A DNA stretch of 64,000 nucleotides, from positions 1,041,515 to 1,105,514 of the forward strand of contig ML976660.1 of NCBI GenBank assembly GCA_010015655.1. The letters are read 5' to 3'. Positions 1 to 11,448 of the stretch are shown piece by piece (positions within the stretch are counted from its first letter, which is position 1; each line of letters starts with the position of its first letter). The notes under the pieces were generated by a model. It was not told the DNA's origin, made no database searches, and was given only the letters and a program-made list of their open reading frames with translations. The DNA comes from Bimuria novae-zelandiae CBS 107.79. Lineage: Eukaryota > Ascomycota > Dothideomycetes > Pleosporales > Didymosphaeriaceae. Both the position numbers and the translations under genes were made by a program.

Positions 1-151
1 ATTATTTTAATTTTTATAATTTAATCACGAATATCGCGGCGTTAATTAGGTCTATATTAGTAAAGTTATGGCGCATTAAAGTAGGTGCGCAATCACGCAG
101 GGTTACGCATTAAGCGATATTATACACTAACTGCTGAGACACGGTACTAGT

Positions 152-428
152 GCTTTGTAAAAGACCGTCCCGACCCCCCCGCCTAGCAAATTAGAGAATA
201 GATTATTGATTTCCCTTTTCTCTCCTTAACTACTTTATTGAAATTTTTAGAAACTTTATATAGTATAGAGGTAGCCTAATTCTATATTATACTAAGTTTA
301 CAAAGTTTATTATAAAGGAATTGTAAAGATATATTGCTTTACGACATGGTAAGACTCGCTATACTAGAATCTACTTAGTCGTGCCTATATATAGACAGGA
401 AGTAGGTCGGGACGGTCTTTTGCAAAGC
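152..428. mobile_element. MITE-like element with 24-bp terminal inverted repeats
   Basis: Positions 152-175 and 405-428 are inverted copies of the same 24-bp sequence with one mismatch (core AAGACCGTCCCGACC). The enclosed DNA is about 230 bp, AT-rich and non-coding, which is the size of a non-autonomous DNA transposon. No convincing target-site duplication is visible, so the outer ends are not certain. It could also be an internal part of a larger element. Confidence 0.5.
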
Positions 429-520
429 GTTATTCCTTATGCTATAGCGACATGTTTCGCTAGCAGGAGTCCCCTGTTCCACGCAAATAAGGCACTCTTA
501 TTAGTTAAATTAATAAGCTT

Positions 521-590
521 AATTATAGTGTATAATAGTGTATAATAGTGTATAATAGTGTATAATAGTGTATTATAGTGTATTATAGTG
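521..590. repeat. 10-bp tandem repeat, about 7 units
   Basis: Seven consecutive copies of a 10-bp unit (TATAATAGTG with A/T variants) run from 521 to 590 inside the AT-rich block. This is a simple minisatellite with no sign of function. Confidence 0.9.
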
Positions 591-810
591 TATAAAAATA
601 CGCCTTTATAAGAATTACTATTTTAAATTTAAGTTATATAGATTTTTCGGTATTAAGAGCTTTTAAACTAAATAAAATTCTACTTAATAAGGAGTCTTAG
701 AATATCAAGAAGTCTTATACTACTTATAATTTAAAGTTATTTAACTAATTTAACTTATAAATTTAATTTAAAAAAGTTAATACTAATCTTAAAGCTCTTA
801 CTTTTAGTTA

Positions 811-1056
811 TAGGGACGGGCACGGTCTCCTGTATCTAGAGAAGTAGATGAGGTAAGTTGGCTCTATTTTAGCTACACTAAGATGAGGAGACTGTAAGTA
901 TATAGGCCCGCAGCGCTTTTGTGTACGATCGTTGGAGTAGAATAACTATCTATCTAAGGTAACTACGCTGGATACGCGAGCAGCCGCACCAGGGCGTAAG
1001 GCAGTTGCGCCTTATACGCGAGGTCATGTGACCTGCTGGCATGCTAGGCCGTCACA
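811..1056 (-). repeat. LTR-like repeat, copy 1
   Basis: Read on the minus strand, this segment starts TGTGACGGCC and aligns along most of its length with 52875-53132 on the plus strand. Shared blocks include the CAGGTCACATGA-type segment, ACTGCCTTACGCCC, and CTCATCTTAGTGTAGCT followed by AATAGAGCCAACTTACCTCA. Length near 250 bp and TG...CA-type ends suggest a solo LTR, but no clean target duplication is seen at this copy. Confidence 0.55.
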
Positions 1057-2877
1057 TTAATACTAAAAGATGCACCAAATATAGCGCTTTTTACTAAAAA
1101 AAAATTTATATATCTACTTATACCCTCCTAATAGCTATAAGCATTAATTAGAAATCCGTAATTTCTTTAATAACTTAGACTATTTAACCCTGTAAGAAAA
1201 TGTAGATAAACTATTAAAAATCTACTTTTAAAACTTAAAATATTTTATTTCTTTTAAACTATGCTTTTAGTAATGAAGAATGCTTATTTAATACGTATTA
1301 TAATAAGTAGTATTAATAAGCGAATACAAAATTAGCTACTATACTTAAAATATTATATAATAAGTCTCTATATGCTCTTAGGGTTAGTTAATAATATTTA
1401 AACACCCTATAAAGTGATTAAAATTATCTATTACTTTAGGAATCTAAAGGATTTTAATAGAAATATATTTAGAACTTTAAAGAAATAACTTTTTTAAACT
1501 AGTTACGTTAGTACATATTTTTCCGAGAATTCGACAGTCTCGCGAAACTATATCTCTAGAACAATTCACCATATAGACTGTAGACAAAATACGCACTAGA
1601 TTATTATTAGCCTAGGGTATATAAAGAATACCTAGTATAAAAATTATAGTAATAGTGTTTTAGGACATCTTTTAGATATAATCTTTTAGCTCCTTTAGCT
1701 ACGGGAGAAGATTATAATAAAATCTAATTATTTTTATATCTCTATAGTCTTCCTTCTAAATCTATCAAAATAGAGAAATAGAACTAAAGTAGTTATTTAT
1801 ATAAACTATATAAAAGGATACCATTTCTGGTTTAGAAAAGTTTTAGTTAAGCTTATTACTATTAAGCTAGTATTTGTTAAATTTAAATATAAAATATAGT
1901 ATATTATGTTATTAGATTAGCTTACCTATATAAAGCTATAGATATAACTATAATTAACTAAACTAAAGATTTTATAAACTTATAAAATTAGCTTATTTAG
2001 TATCTTAAATATATATAGTATTTATCTAAAGTAATAAATTCTAAGCTTATTAATCGCGACCCTTAAAGAAGATAGATAGTAGGCTATAAACCTATTTTAA
2101 AGTAGTCTCGCTAATAGCTCTACCTTATACTACTATTTCTTAACCTAATTTAAAAAGTATAATAAAGGATTTAGACGTGACTTCTTGTAAGTGATTTAGG
2201 ATATATAGTAAACCTTTTACTATTAATATTAATTTTAGCAAGCTCTTGTATATTTAAATTCGTAACTATTATATATAGATAACGCTTTAATTATTAAAAC
2301 TATATAAGAGAGATATGTTGCCTAACCAAATATATTACTTAGTTAATATTATTCCTTTAATAGCCCTTAATTTAGGGGGCAGATATTATCCCTATATAAA
2401 TAACTAAGCCTATAAAGACCTAGATCTTGTCTGCTGTGGTTAGATGCCAGTATCGCTAGTTTATGTTAGTAGAGTCTTAGTATAGTCCAGTATATGCATT
2501 TGTATTCCAAGCAATAGTATTCTAGATCTAATTAGGCTTAAAGAGGCAGAATAATTCGTACGGCATAGGAATCGCTCGTATCTACTTTAGTAATCTAACC
2601 TCTAGCCTACGCAGACGTCTTGCGTTAAAAGGTTTAAATTAAATAAAATTAAGGGCTAAAATCTTAGCTATAACCTTTTTAAAAGTACGTTTCCTTATTA
2701 CTTGCTTATTACTTAGCTTGTTAGTTGATTATAAAACTACTATAGTATATAATATTAAAAAATAGGGCTATCTTAATTAAATATAAATAACTTTTAACAT
2801 AACGCGTTGTTAATAATAGTTAACATGAATATTAATAAGGGACCCCTGCTAGCGGAACATGTCGCTACAGCCTAAGG

Positions 2878-2952
2878 GATAGTTGCCCAATCGGGCTATC
2901 CACCAAAGCTTGTACGGATACAAGCTTTCCTCCGCGGCATTTCCATGCCGCG
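2878..2952. repeat. Three consecutive short hairpins
   Basis: Three inverted repeats sit side by side: 2878-2900 (GATAG...GCCC/GGGC..CTATC with a small bulge), 2905-2928 (perfect 10-bp arms AAAGCTTGTA/TACAAGCTTT, 4-nt loop) and 2933-2952 (perfect 8-bp arms CGCGGCAT/ATGCCGCG, 4-nt loop). They directly abut the right inverted repeat of the degenerate transposon and precede the LanC-like gene. They may be transposon-end structure; no regulatory role is implied. Confidence 0.7.
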
Positions 2953-3203
2953 TAGGACGTTTCGACACGGAATGATGCAGTCGTGCCAGCCTATATTTGC
3001 ACTTTCCGGATCAGTGCTGGTCAAAAAGCGTGAAGTTGTAAAGGCAGATCGGCTCGCCTATCGCGATTGTTGCAGCCTAATCCGCTACCCACGGCAGCCA
3101 GGCAGTGACAATCGCCATGCTTCCTTATATCTCTGAGCTCACAAAGACCGTACCTGGGGTACACATATACCTATAAGACCTAGCAGTCATAGAGTTCCTC
3201 AAC

Positions 3204-4310
3204 ATGGACGCCACCATCACCTTCAAGCCGCACTCCCCCAGCCCATTGCGAACCCTGGCCTCCCCACCCCGCGAGCTCCTCGTCCAAAGCCTCACCCACC
3301 TTACCACAGAATGGCCCCCAGAGAAAGCAGCGCAGGACACTCAGCCGCGCATGGGCTTCTTCCAGGGCCCAACATCGATTGCATACCTCTTCTTCCACCT
3401 CTCAAAAACGCACCCGCAGCTCGAGATCTCCGGGGAAACGGCCACGGCGTGGTTTGAACTCTACTTCTACTGGTCTGCCCTAGAGGCCCCTAGAGAGGAA
3501 GAGGGAAGTGAACAAGGCATAGGCATCGCAAGCGAACACTTCTGCCACCTCGCCCTACGCGCCGCCCACACGCAGGACGCCTCACACTTCCTCTCCGCGG
3601 TGGCAAACACTACGCTCACCTCGGTGCAAGACCTCCTCGTTGGCAGCGCCGGCCTCCTCTTCCTCCTCCGCTTCGTGCGCTTCCACGTCCCGCTCTCTGC
3701 GCCCCTTCTCTCTGCCCAAATCGCCCGCGTCATCGCGCATATTACGGCTACCCCATCGCCCTGGCTATTCCACGGCCGCGCCTACACCGGCGCCGCACAC
3801 GGCGACATCGGCATTATCACGCAGATCTGTCTCTCATCCCCGGGTTCCGCGGCGCTGGTAAAAGATGCGCTTTCCGCACTGCTGGACGCGCAGTTGGAGA
3901 ATGGGAATTGGTATTCTACGAGGGATAGGGGGCATGAGCATTTGCAGTGGTGTCATGGTGCGGCTGGCATAACGCTCTCCCTCAACACACTCAAACCCTT
4001 CTTCCCAGATGACCCGATGAAGAGCAGGATCCAGGCTGCAGTTGAGAAAGCGCAGCGACTGATTTTCGAAAAGGGCGTGTTGGTGAAGGAACCGTGTTTG
4101 TGCCATGGTGTGATGGGGAATGCGTTGGCTTTGGAGGGGGGGTGGAGAGAGCATTTGTTGAGTTTTGCGACGCCGGAGGAGATGGAGGGGGCGACGTGGG
4201 AGAAGTCTTCTGACCCGATGGGGTTGTTTTGTGGGGAGGCGGGGAGGGCGTGGGTTTGGGCGATGGTGGATGCTGGGGATGAGGGATTTCCTGCTTATAC
4301 GAATTTCTAG
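3204..4310 (+). CDS. LanC-like (lanthionine synthetase C-like) protein
   Basis: A single-exon 368-aa protein of the LanC/LANCL alpha,alpha-barrel family. The signature turns are present: a Y-T-G-A-A-H-G motif near residue 195, W-C-H-G-A-A-G at about 249-255 and C-L-C-H-G at about 298-302. The expected zinc ligands are visible as Cys250, Cys300 and His301, spaced as in animal LANCL proteins. The C-terminus ends in the typical SLF-G-like/FP segment (GLFCGEAG ... FPAY). Eukaryotic members are thought to bind glutathione or add it to dehydroamino acids; the fungal role is not established. The ATG at 3204 is the first in frame and gives a slightly short N-terminus. There is no precursor-peptide gene beside it, so a lantibiotic role is not supported. 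It is the first intact gene after the AT-rich block. Confidence 0.85.
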   Translation: MDATITFKPHSPSPLRTLASPPRELLVQSLTHLTTEWPPEKAAQDTQPRMGFFQGPTSIAYLFFHLSKTHPQLEISGETATAWFELYFYWSALEAPREEEGSEQGIGIASEHFCHLALRAAHTQDASHFLSAVANTTLTSVQDLLVGSAGLLFLLRFVRFHVPLSAPLLSAQIARVIAHITATPSPWLFHGRAYTGAAHGDIGIITQICLSSPGSAALVKDALSALLDAQLENGNWYSTRDRGHEHLQWCHGAAGITLSLNTLKPFFPDDPMKSRIQAAVEKAQRLIFEKGVLVKEPCLCHGVMGNALALEGGWREHLLSFATPEEMEGATWEKSSDPMGLFCGEAGRAWVWAMVDAGDEGFPAYTNF

Positions 4311-5849
4311 AGTTAGGGGATCACGGAGGAGAGGGTGTAGAGGTTTCTGAAGGGGGCTGCAGAGGGTGCTAGATGCCGAGTACTAAGTGCTAAGTGCGAG
4401 AGGAAGTCGGGAGTGTATAAGAGGAGGAGCAAGAAGAAGAGGTAGCAGTGAGCCGAGTACTTGAACGACACAGAAAATGTCAAAACTGAGCGATATAGTG
4501 GCCAACAGCTAACAGATACAAGACGTAGAGAGATTGGGGTGTTGGGAGAGAGTGGGTGTGATACTCCTTGTAACGCTATTTCTTAATCGCGCGGTGATGG
4601 AACTGCCGGACGGCCTTGTTATGAAGATAGAAGATTTAACATCAGTCCCTCATTGCCCTTGGCCCTATTACTTCCTATCTGAACGAAACAAAAACAAGCG
4701 TTTTAAAAGTTTTCGAGCACTAATGGAATTATTTCTACGTCAAGTCTCAAGAAGTGCTCTTCATGCCAGTATAAGAGTGTACAATATGCAGAGGACGGTA
4801 AACGTTAGTTCGACTCTCACTTAAATCCTTGGCTAACACCACAGTTCAGGGCTGCCAACACATTCCCCCTCTGCTAAGCATGAGGTCGTGACAAGTCGTG
4901 ACAAGTCGCAAGCCTCAAAACGAAGCACATCATCATCCGCCACGACAAGGCGGCTACGACAGCCATGATCGTCGCAAGGCCGCGTATGCGAAGATTCTCG
5001 GATTTCCTGCGGCACAAGGGCCGTCTTACTTTTGTTGGATCGAGTGCGTATGCCAAGCGATCTGGGCTGCATTTACCCCACAGAAGACTACGGTACGACC
5101 AGTGTGCGCTAGGCGGAACGCTCTGGTACGCTTGGAGAACCTCACCTCATCAGCACTTTCCTTTGTCGCTTGCACCACCACAGAATCAGATCAAAAATGC
5201 TATAGAAAAATGCTCAATCAGGGCAGGGAGGGCCAGTGGAAAATATCGTCAGGGTAATTGATGCTGAAGGGGCACAAGGGGTCCGCAATGTGCTAGCCAT
5301 GAGTTCGATCGATGCTACGGCGAAGTCGTAGCCACAGCCTAATGACTACATCCGCCCTGGGCAAACTTTCGCTTCTTGTTGGAGACACCCAAAGTGGAAA
5401 GACTAGCCGTTTACATGTGCTGCGGCTTGTCTGGAGCGTGCGAAACAACCCAGTCAAACAAGTTCGCTCTGATGCCATCGTCCCACATGGCCGGCTTGCC
5501 GGAAGCTCGTGTCTTGGCCAAGCTTCTCTACGCACTCTAATAGGATGTTCGACGATGTTTACCATTGCCCTGGCCCCGGCATGCTTGGGTAGCACGGGCG
5601 TACGACGACATTGTGGCTCGGTCGCTGTGGAAAGTGGCTGCATCGTGTGCAGTCAAATGCCAGTGGCCTGAGCGGGAGCTGGATCGTGGCAAACGTGCAT
5701 ATGGAGGGCTTCTTCTGGTAGGTCCCCCTCTCAGGCGTTTGTCATATAGTCTGCCTTTCCCGGCTGAGCACCTCGGAACTGTGCTTCCTTCATTTCAATC
5801 TATTCGTAAAAGACAGGCCGCTCTGAAGTTACGCTTTGTCGCTATCATC
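4311..5849. other. Intergenic, no supported gene
   Basis: About 1.5 kb with several short ORFs on both strands, none with recognisable domains or splice continuity. It includes a purine-rich tract at 4394-4450 and an 11-bp direct duplication (CGTGACAAGT-type) near 4886-4908. The last few hundred bases are the likely promoter and leader of the fasciclin gene. Confidence 0.6.
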
Positions 5850-7090
5850 ATGCAGTTCAGACATCTTCCTATCCTCGCCTTAGCGAGCCTGATCACTGCT
5901 CAGAATGGCAGCTCTAATGACACGCAATCCTTGAACGCGACGCTCTCTGGCAACGACCAGCTGTCAAACTTGACTTCGTTCCTTTCTCTCGCTCCTGGCA
6001 TTTTGCAAGCGCTTAGCAATGCCACCAACATTACTATTCTCGCGCCATCCAACGATGCCTTCATAGAGTTCGGTTCAAGTGGGATGGGCAGCGCGATTGC
6101 GAGCGACCCCGGGATGCTCGCTGCGCTGCTGCAGTACCACGTCCTGAATGGGATGTATCAAGCAAGCGCCATCACCAACCAGAGCGCTTTTGTCCCGACA
6201 TTGCTGAGCAACGAGACCTATGCGAACGTCACCGGCGGCCAAGTCGTGGAGGCCGTCACGGTCGGAAATGACACCGTCTTCTACTCAGGGTTACTTCACA
6301 ACTCCACCGTCACCACAGCTGACGTCAACTTCACCGGCGGCGTCGTCCACATAATCGACCGCGTCCTCACGCTCCCCCCGGGCATTCTCGACGTAGCCAA
6401 CGCGCTCAACCTGACCTCCTTCCGCGGTGCCGTCAACGCAACCGACGAGGTGCAAAAGGCCAACGACCGCGACGTGACCATCTTCGCGCCCAACAACGAG
6501 GCTTTCAAATCCATCGGCTCGGCTCTCGCCAACCTCTCTTCTGATGACGTGCAGAGCATCATCGAGTACCACATCGTGGACAGTGTGCACTATTCGACTT
6601 CGCTTGAGAACGGAACGACGCTGCAGTCCTCGGACAACGACCAGGAGTTCGCCATCACCATTAACGAGAACGGCACCATCTTCGTGAACGCCGCGGAGGT
6701 CGTTGTCCCCAACGTCCTGATTGCTAACGGTGTTCTTCACATCATCGACAAGTGAGCATTCCTTTTCTTCCTACCTCCTTTGTCTCTGGTGCAATTTACT
6801 AACCCCTTCCCAGCGTCCTGAACCCCAACAACACCGCCGCACCCTCAGAGAGCGCCACCGCAGGTGCCCCAGGCTTCACCGGCAGCGCAGCCAGCGAGCA
6901 GCCGTTTACCAGCGGCCAGCCTACGCCCACCACGCAGGTCAACCCCACCGAGGAGGGTGCGGGCCCGACACAGACCGAAGCTCCCGCGTCGTCGTCGTCG
7001 CCGAGTGGTGCGGCTATGCCGTTGATGACTGGTGGAGTGGAATATGCGGCGCTGTTTGGTGCTGGTGCGGTTGCTGTCTTTGGGTTTTAA
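5850..7090 (+). CDS. Secreted fasciclin (FAS1)-domain protein, probably GPI-anchored
   Basis: Two exons, 5850-6751 and 6814-7090, give 392 aa. The intron has GTGAGC, a perfect TACTAAC branch site at 6797-6803 and CAG. The N-terminus MQFRHLPILALASLITA is a signal peptide. Two FAS1 repeats follow, each with the hallmark T-I-L-A-P-S-N-D-A-F / T-I-F-A-P-N-N-E-A-F block and a V-V-H-I-I-D or V-L-H-I-I-D block, with many N-glycosylation sequons. A Ser/Thr/Pro-rich region leads to a hydrophobic tail (AALFGAGAVAVFGF), as expected for a GPI signal. Fungal members act in cell-surface adhesion. The frame is open upstream of 5850, but the signal peptide decides the start. Without the intron the ORF would stop just after the second FAS1 repeat. 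Confidence 0.9.
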
Positions 7091-7903
7091 TTGCTACATG
7101 GTAAGATTGTGAGAGGGGAAAATTGGATGCGGATTGAAGGATGAAGGATTTTACTTGACCCGGGGGTCTTGATGAATTTGTATGACTTGACGCATCTTTC
7201 GCTGTGTATAACTCAATCTTTGATAACTGTATTTCTCTGTTTTGTATCACCTACTTATTTGATAATAAGAGCTACGTGTGTACTTGAACCTAGATGTACA
7301 TATTAAGATAGGAAGCAAGGTCAGGTAAGGGCTCTCGTATGTCAATATGAAAAGCCGGGTTTGTTGAAAGGCCGACTGGGAGACGAATAGGCAATTGAAA
7401 TTGCTACCTATGGTGTTTGATAAATTAGGCTCCTGTGTGCCTGCGGGGAAATTGCGCGACAAGGGAACTGTTTGTTGTAATTTATTCGCTGTTTAGAAGC
7501 AGTTCGACTTCGCCGCTTAGTGGTACTAACTTAAACGGGTTCTCCTTATTAGCGACTAGCTCTTATAATCACGTTGAACAGGATGACCGGCGTGATTACC
7601 TTGGTGGCAGAAAGCCATTCGCAGGCGGTCATGCATATTCTTAGCTGCCTACAAGGTTCTCGCTATCTATAAAAAAAAACAGAGCGCGTTGCCGCAAGGC
7701 CTAAGACAGGTACCCCGTGCCTTCGTGTATATACTACTTTGACCAAACAGCGCCCGCATGTTCATAGGTAGAAGCACTTAGTATCATAACATCATAAGAA
7801 GAGATTAAAGTGACCATGTTCTCATTTCATCTCGCTCAAACTACCACAGATAACAAAACTCCTTATGATGAAACCATTACATCCACCGAGCATGCAAAGC
7901 CCC
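7091..7903. other. Intergenic region between convergent genes
   Basis: About 0.8 kb between the 3' ends of the fasciclin gene and the permease. No supported gene; it holds an A-run at 7670-7679 and presumably the two 3' untranslated regions. Confidence 0.6.
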
Positions 7904-9571
7904 TCACACACTCTCCATCTGCTCATACTTCGTCTTCTCAATCGTCAACCCCGCACCCTCAGCATCATGTCTAAACTCCTGCTCCTGCTCCATCAGCCTC
8001 TCCATAACAACCTTATTCGCGCCGCGCACCCGGGAAATCTCAAATAACTCATCCATGTGCTCGAGCGGCACACCCTTCGTCTCCGGGATCAAAAAGTACA
8101 CAAAAGGGATGCTCAGGATCATGAGCGAGGCGAAGAAGAAGTACACGCCATACGACATGGTGTTGAACATCTGCGGGGTAAAGCGCGAGACGATGAAGTT
8201 CCAGAACCAGTTGTTGGCGGCGGCGGAGGCTTGGCCGAGCGAGCGCGTGTTTTGCGAGAACATTTCTGAGTTGATGACCCAGGGGGTTCCGTTCCATGAG
8301 GGCGTGTAGAAGGCCGTCCACAGGTAGAAGAAGAAGATGGCGGAGATGCCGCCCGAGGAGAGCTTGGCGTTGGGGTCGTTCGCGTTGGCGCCCGCGATCT
8401 TGATGTATGCGCCGATGTACCACATGCAGAAGGAGCCGCCGGCTGCGCCGATCATGAGGAGCTTGGTGCGGCCGAGGTGGTCGATGAGGTAGAGGAGCCA
8501 GAGGACGGTGACGACGGTCTTGACGACGCCGAAGATGCCGGTCGTTAGGAAGCCTGTGTTGGTGCCCCGGATACCGATCGACTTGAATACGATGGGAGAG
8601 TAGTAGTTAATCGCGTTGATTCCGGATCCGTTCTGCCAGAGGAATAGCATGCCGCCGAGGAAGAAGCGCCACTGGACCTTGCGCTGCCTGAGGGCGGCGA
8701 ACGGGCGCCAGAAGCCGGGACCGATGTGGATGCGGTCGTACTCGATTTGCGCGTCGATGGCGGCGACTTCCTCGATGATGTACAAGTCGGTTGGTTCCAG
8801 TTTGCGGATCCAGCACAGATTCTTCATGGCCTGCTCGCGCTTGCCCTTTGTGAACAGCCATCGGGGTGACTCTCTCATCCAGAAGACTCCCATGAGAAGA
8901 CATCCCGCAGGGACTAGTTGAATCGCAAACGGAATCATCCATTGCTTGTGGGATGGCTCCATCGTCTCTTGAAGACCATAGTTGATCCAGCTGAATCATC
9001 GTTAGTCACTGTGCTCCAAAACGAATTTGCGGTAAGTCACTCACAATCCAACCAAGCCACCAATCTGCCACCCAAGTTCGTAGATACCGACAAGTCTTCC
9101 TCGTATCGCGGGCGGCGACAGTTCAGAGATGTAGATAGGCACCATGTTGGAGCAGCCACCGACGCCGAGACCAGCCAACACGCGTCCACCGATGATAAGA
9201 CCAAGTCCTCGCTCGGAGTTCGCGCCCAGCATCATTCCAGCACCGAGAATGAAGACCAGAACCCAGATCAGGAGCGACTTTCTCCGTCCTAGGTAGTAAC
9301 TCGAAGCGTAGGCGCCGAAGGAGCCGAAGAAAGCACCGGCCTGGTAGACGGATACAATGTTCGCTTTGGTAAGGGCAAGCTTTGAGGAACTCATCTCATT
9401 GAGTTTGAACTCCTCGACGAAGGAGGGCAGTGCGAGCGTTGTGCCGATGAACGCGGAGTCGTACCCGATCATGCATGATGCCCACGACGCGATGGCAGCT
9501 GCTGTGTATACCCGCCAGTTGTAGACGGCCTTTGGCGTCGGCCTGTCCTCGACTACGGCGAGGATGCCCAT
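7904..9571 (-). CDS. qutD: Quinate permease, MFS sugar-transporter family
   Basis: Exons 9571-9045 and 8990-7904 encode 537 aa, the size of Aspergillus QUTD and Neurospora QA-Y. The 54-bp intron joins GLVG to FWINYG, restoring the family sequence. Sugar-porter signatures are visible: GYDSAFIGT in TM1, G-R-R-K between TM2 and TM3, an R-G-R-L motif after TM6 (PPAIRGRLVG), E-S-P-R-W-L-F, and P-E-T-K-G-V-P-L-E near the C-terminus. Twelve TM segments are expected in the plasma membrane. The quinate assignment rests on the overall match plus its position divergent from a quinate dehydrogenase and among other QUT genes; other sugar or acid porters share these motifs. A candidate QUTA site lies in the shared promoter. 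Confidence 0.88.
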
Positions 9572-10331
9572 GATGAAAAATTTTCTCGACTAGCCTTGAT
9601 TCTTTCGATGCGACCTTCGAAAGATGGGAAGGAAGAGACCAAGGAGATGAGACGAGATGAAGAGGAGATCCAGGGAACTGGTCGATGGATAGACGGAGCC
9701 CAGGGTGATGCCGTCCCTCATATACTCTACTCTACTCTACCCCAGATCCAGACCCCAGCTCACCACGTGGAGAACCTGCCTCCACCGGGGTTGCGTCCGT
9801 GCTAGGACGTACTCTTCTCCTCCGCGCCGCACACGCCTCGCTTTCGACTGGAAAAAGTCTTCGCAGCAACACATGGCCGACAGCGGCTTGGCTAGCCTGG
9901 GTAGCTTGGAGACCGACGATCCCCCAGCGTTATTGCATCGGATCTGGGGCGCGTGAAAGGCTCCACGATGGGCCGGATAAGAGTTCTACCGGTCGAGTGA
10001 TGATGATTGGCCGATAACAGCGTCTTCGGAGCGTTCGTCAGGGGGGCGTCGGAAGAGGCTTTCGTGGGGCTCCGCATGACTTGCATCGAAGGATGAACGT
10101 TCAGCGCGCAGGAAAGACGCGGGGTTGCGCTTTTCCCAAGAAGACGCGGAGGCGCATGGCGTACATAACGTTCGCGGCGGCCAATTGAATTTCGGAGGAT
10201 TCCAACCTCTACTAAGATTATACAATTACCGTTCTCGGTCCTGCATGCATCTTTCCCTGATCATCCCAAACCACATTGAAGTCACGAAGTTTCTTCCATT
10301 TCCTCTTCTTCAACATATCACTGCGCAAATC
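9572..10331. promoter_or_regulatory. Divergent qutD-qutB promoter region
   Basis: About 760 bp separates the two divergent start codons, so control elements here can serve both genes. It contains a 16-bp quinate-activator-like site at 9975-9990 (listed separately) and a CTCTACTCTACTCTAC pyrimidine repeat at about 9725-9740 near the permease side. No gene is supported inside. Confidence 0.6.
9975..9990. promoter_or_regulatory. Candidate QUTA/QA-1F binding site
   Basis: GGATAAGAGTTCTACC closely resembles the published Neurospora QA-1F palindrome GGRTAARYRYTTATCC. The left half-site is perfect and the right half (TCTACC against TTATCC) has two differences. It lies between the divergent qutD and qutB genes. 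Confidence 0.45.
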
Positions 10332-11390
10332 ATGGCACAGCAATCAAGCTCCCACGAAATCCCACGGTTAGACACCATCGAGCGCCATGGCTATCTCTTC
10401 GGCCACCCCATCGCACACTCCCTTTCCCCTCTGCTCCACCAAACAATATACGACAACATCGGCCTGCCATGGTCTCAATTCCCTCTCGACTCCACAGACA
10501 TGGACCTCTTCCTACGATTACGAGAAGACCCACGCTTCTACGGTATGCCCCCTCCTTCCCCCTAATCCCCCTCCCCAACCCATTCCCTAAATTAAATTCG
10601 CAGTTCCATCCAACCAAGGGAACCCTGGGACATGACTAACACATGGATCTCAGGCGCCTCGGTAACCATGCCCCACAAAGTCTCCATCCTCGCGCACCTC
10701 GACGGCCTCACGCCCGAAGGCTCCTCCGTCGGCGCCGTAAACACGCTCTTCATCCACGAGGACCCCATGACCGGAAAGCGCCTATACATGGGCACCAACA
10801 CCGACGTCGTCGGCATCCGCGAGTCATTCTACCAAAACGTGAGCGACCCGGACGCGTGCTTCCATGGGCGTCCCGCGCTCGTCGTCGGGGGCGGCGGCGC
10901 CGCCCGCAGCGCCGTCTACGCCCTCCGCACATGGATGAAGGCGAGTAAAGTGTACCTAGTCAACCGGGATCGCGCAGAGGTTAAGGCGGTGATTGATGAG
11001 TGCACGGCCCGCGGGTATGGTGATGATCTTATCGATGTGGCGACGATCGATCAGGCGGAGGCGTTGGAGGGCGTGGGCGCCATCGTTGCGTGCGTGCCGA
11101 ACTTTGCGCCGAAGACGGAGGCGGAGAAGGAGGCGCGCGGGGTGCTGGAGTGCTTTTTGCAGAAGCCGCATAAGGGCGCGATACTCGAGATGTGCTATCA
11201 TCCGAGTCCGTGGACGGAGATTTCCGAGATCAGCCAGAAGGCGGGGTGGAAGGTCATTCTGGGGACGGAGGCGATGATTTATCAGGGGTTGGAGCAGGAT
11301 AAGTATTGGACGGGGCGGACTCTGGAGCAGTTGCCGGTGAAGAAGGTGATTGAGGTTATTGCAGCGAAGCTGAGCGAGACGCTGTTATAG
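10332..11390 (+). CDS. qutB: Quinate/shikimate 5-dehydrogenase, catabolic
   Basis: Exons 10332-10542 and 10654-11390 encode 315 aa, close to fungal QUTB/QA-3. The 111-bp intron has a GACTAAC branch site and joins RFYG to ASVTMPHK. Substrate-binding motif [11 protein letters not shown] is near residues 22-32, ASVTMPHK carries the catalytic Lys, the N-T-D of NTDVVGI follows, and the Rossmann loop is [11 protein letters not shown]. The enzyme oxidises quinate to 3-dehydroquinate (NAD) and often shikimate too. The single-domain form and the cluster context separate it from the biosynthetic AROM enzyme. It is divergent from qutD and convergent with qutG, whose 3' end is 58 bp away. Confidence 0.92.
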
Positions 11391-11448
11391 AGAGAATTTA
11401 ACTTGTATATACTTCTCTTCGGTCTGAGAATGAGACTTGACGAATAGA

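Larger units (their letters stand above)
431..2881. mobile_element. Degenerate DNA-transposon-like element bounded by 43-bp inverted repeats
   Basis: The 43 bp at 431-473 and the 43 bp at 2839-2881 are inverted copies differing mainly by C/T or G/A (shared core GCTAGCAGG / CATGTCGCTA). The 2.45 kb between them is heavily AT-rich with no surviving ORF, as expected for a RIP-killed DNA transposon. An LTR-like segment lies inside (811-1056), so the block may be nested. No transposase motif could be recovered, so the superfamily is unknown. Confidence 0.5.
1..2900. repeat. AT-rich, RIP-like transposon graveyard
   Basis: This stretch is strongly AT-rich, full of TA steps, and has no ORF resembling a protein. 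It is punctuated by short GC-richer islands that belong to repeats: a short inverted-repeat element (152-428), a 10-bp tandem repeat (521-590), an LTR-like segment (811-1056) and a 43-bp inverted-repeat pair (431-473 and 2839-2881). The composition fits repeats decayed by C-to-T and G-to-A mutation. The boundary with ordinary gene space is sharp at about 2.88 kb. I cannot name the element that made up most of it. Confidence 0.75.

Noticed and set aside
521..590. Telomere-like or CRISPR-like array
   Set aside because: The 10-bp unit is not a telomere repeat and there are no spacers. It is a plain minisatellite.
3204..4310. Lanthipeptide biosynthetic cluster
   Set aside because: No LanB/LanM-type dehydratase or precursor peptide is nearby; eukaryotic LanC-like proteins occur without such clusters.
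4534..5671. Several 90-120-aa ORFs between the LanC-like and fasciclin genes
   Set aside because: They overlap on both strands, have random-looking sequence and no splice continuity.
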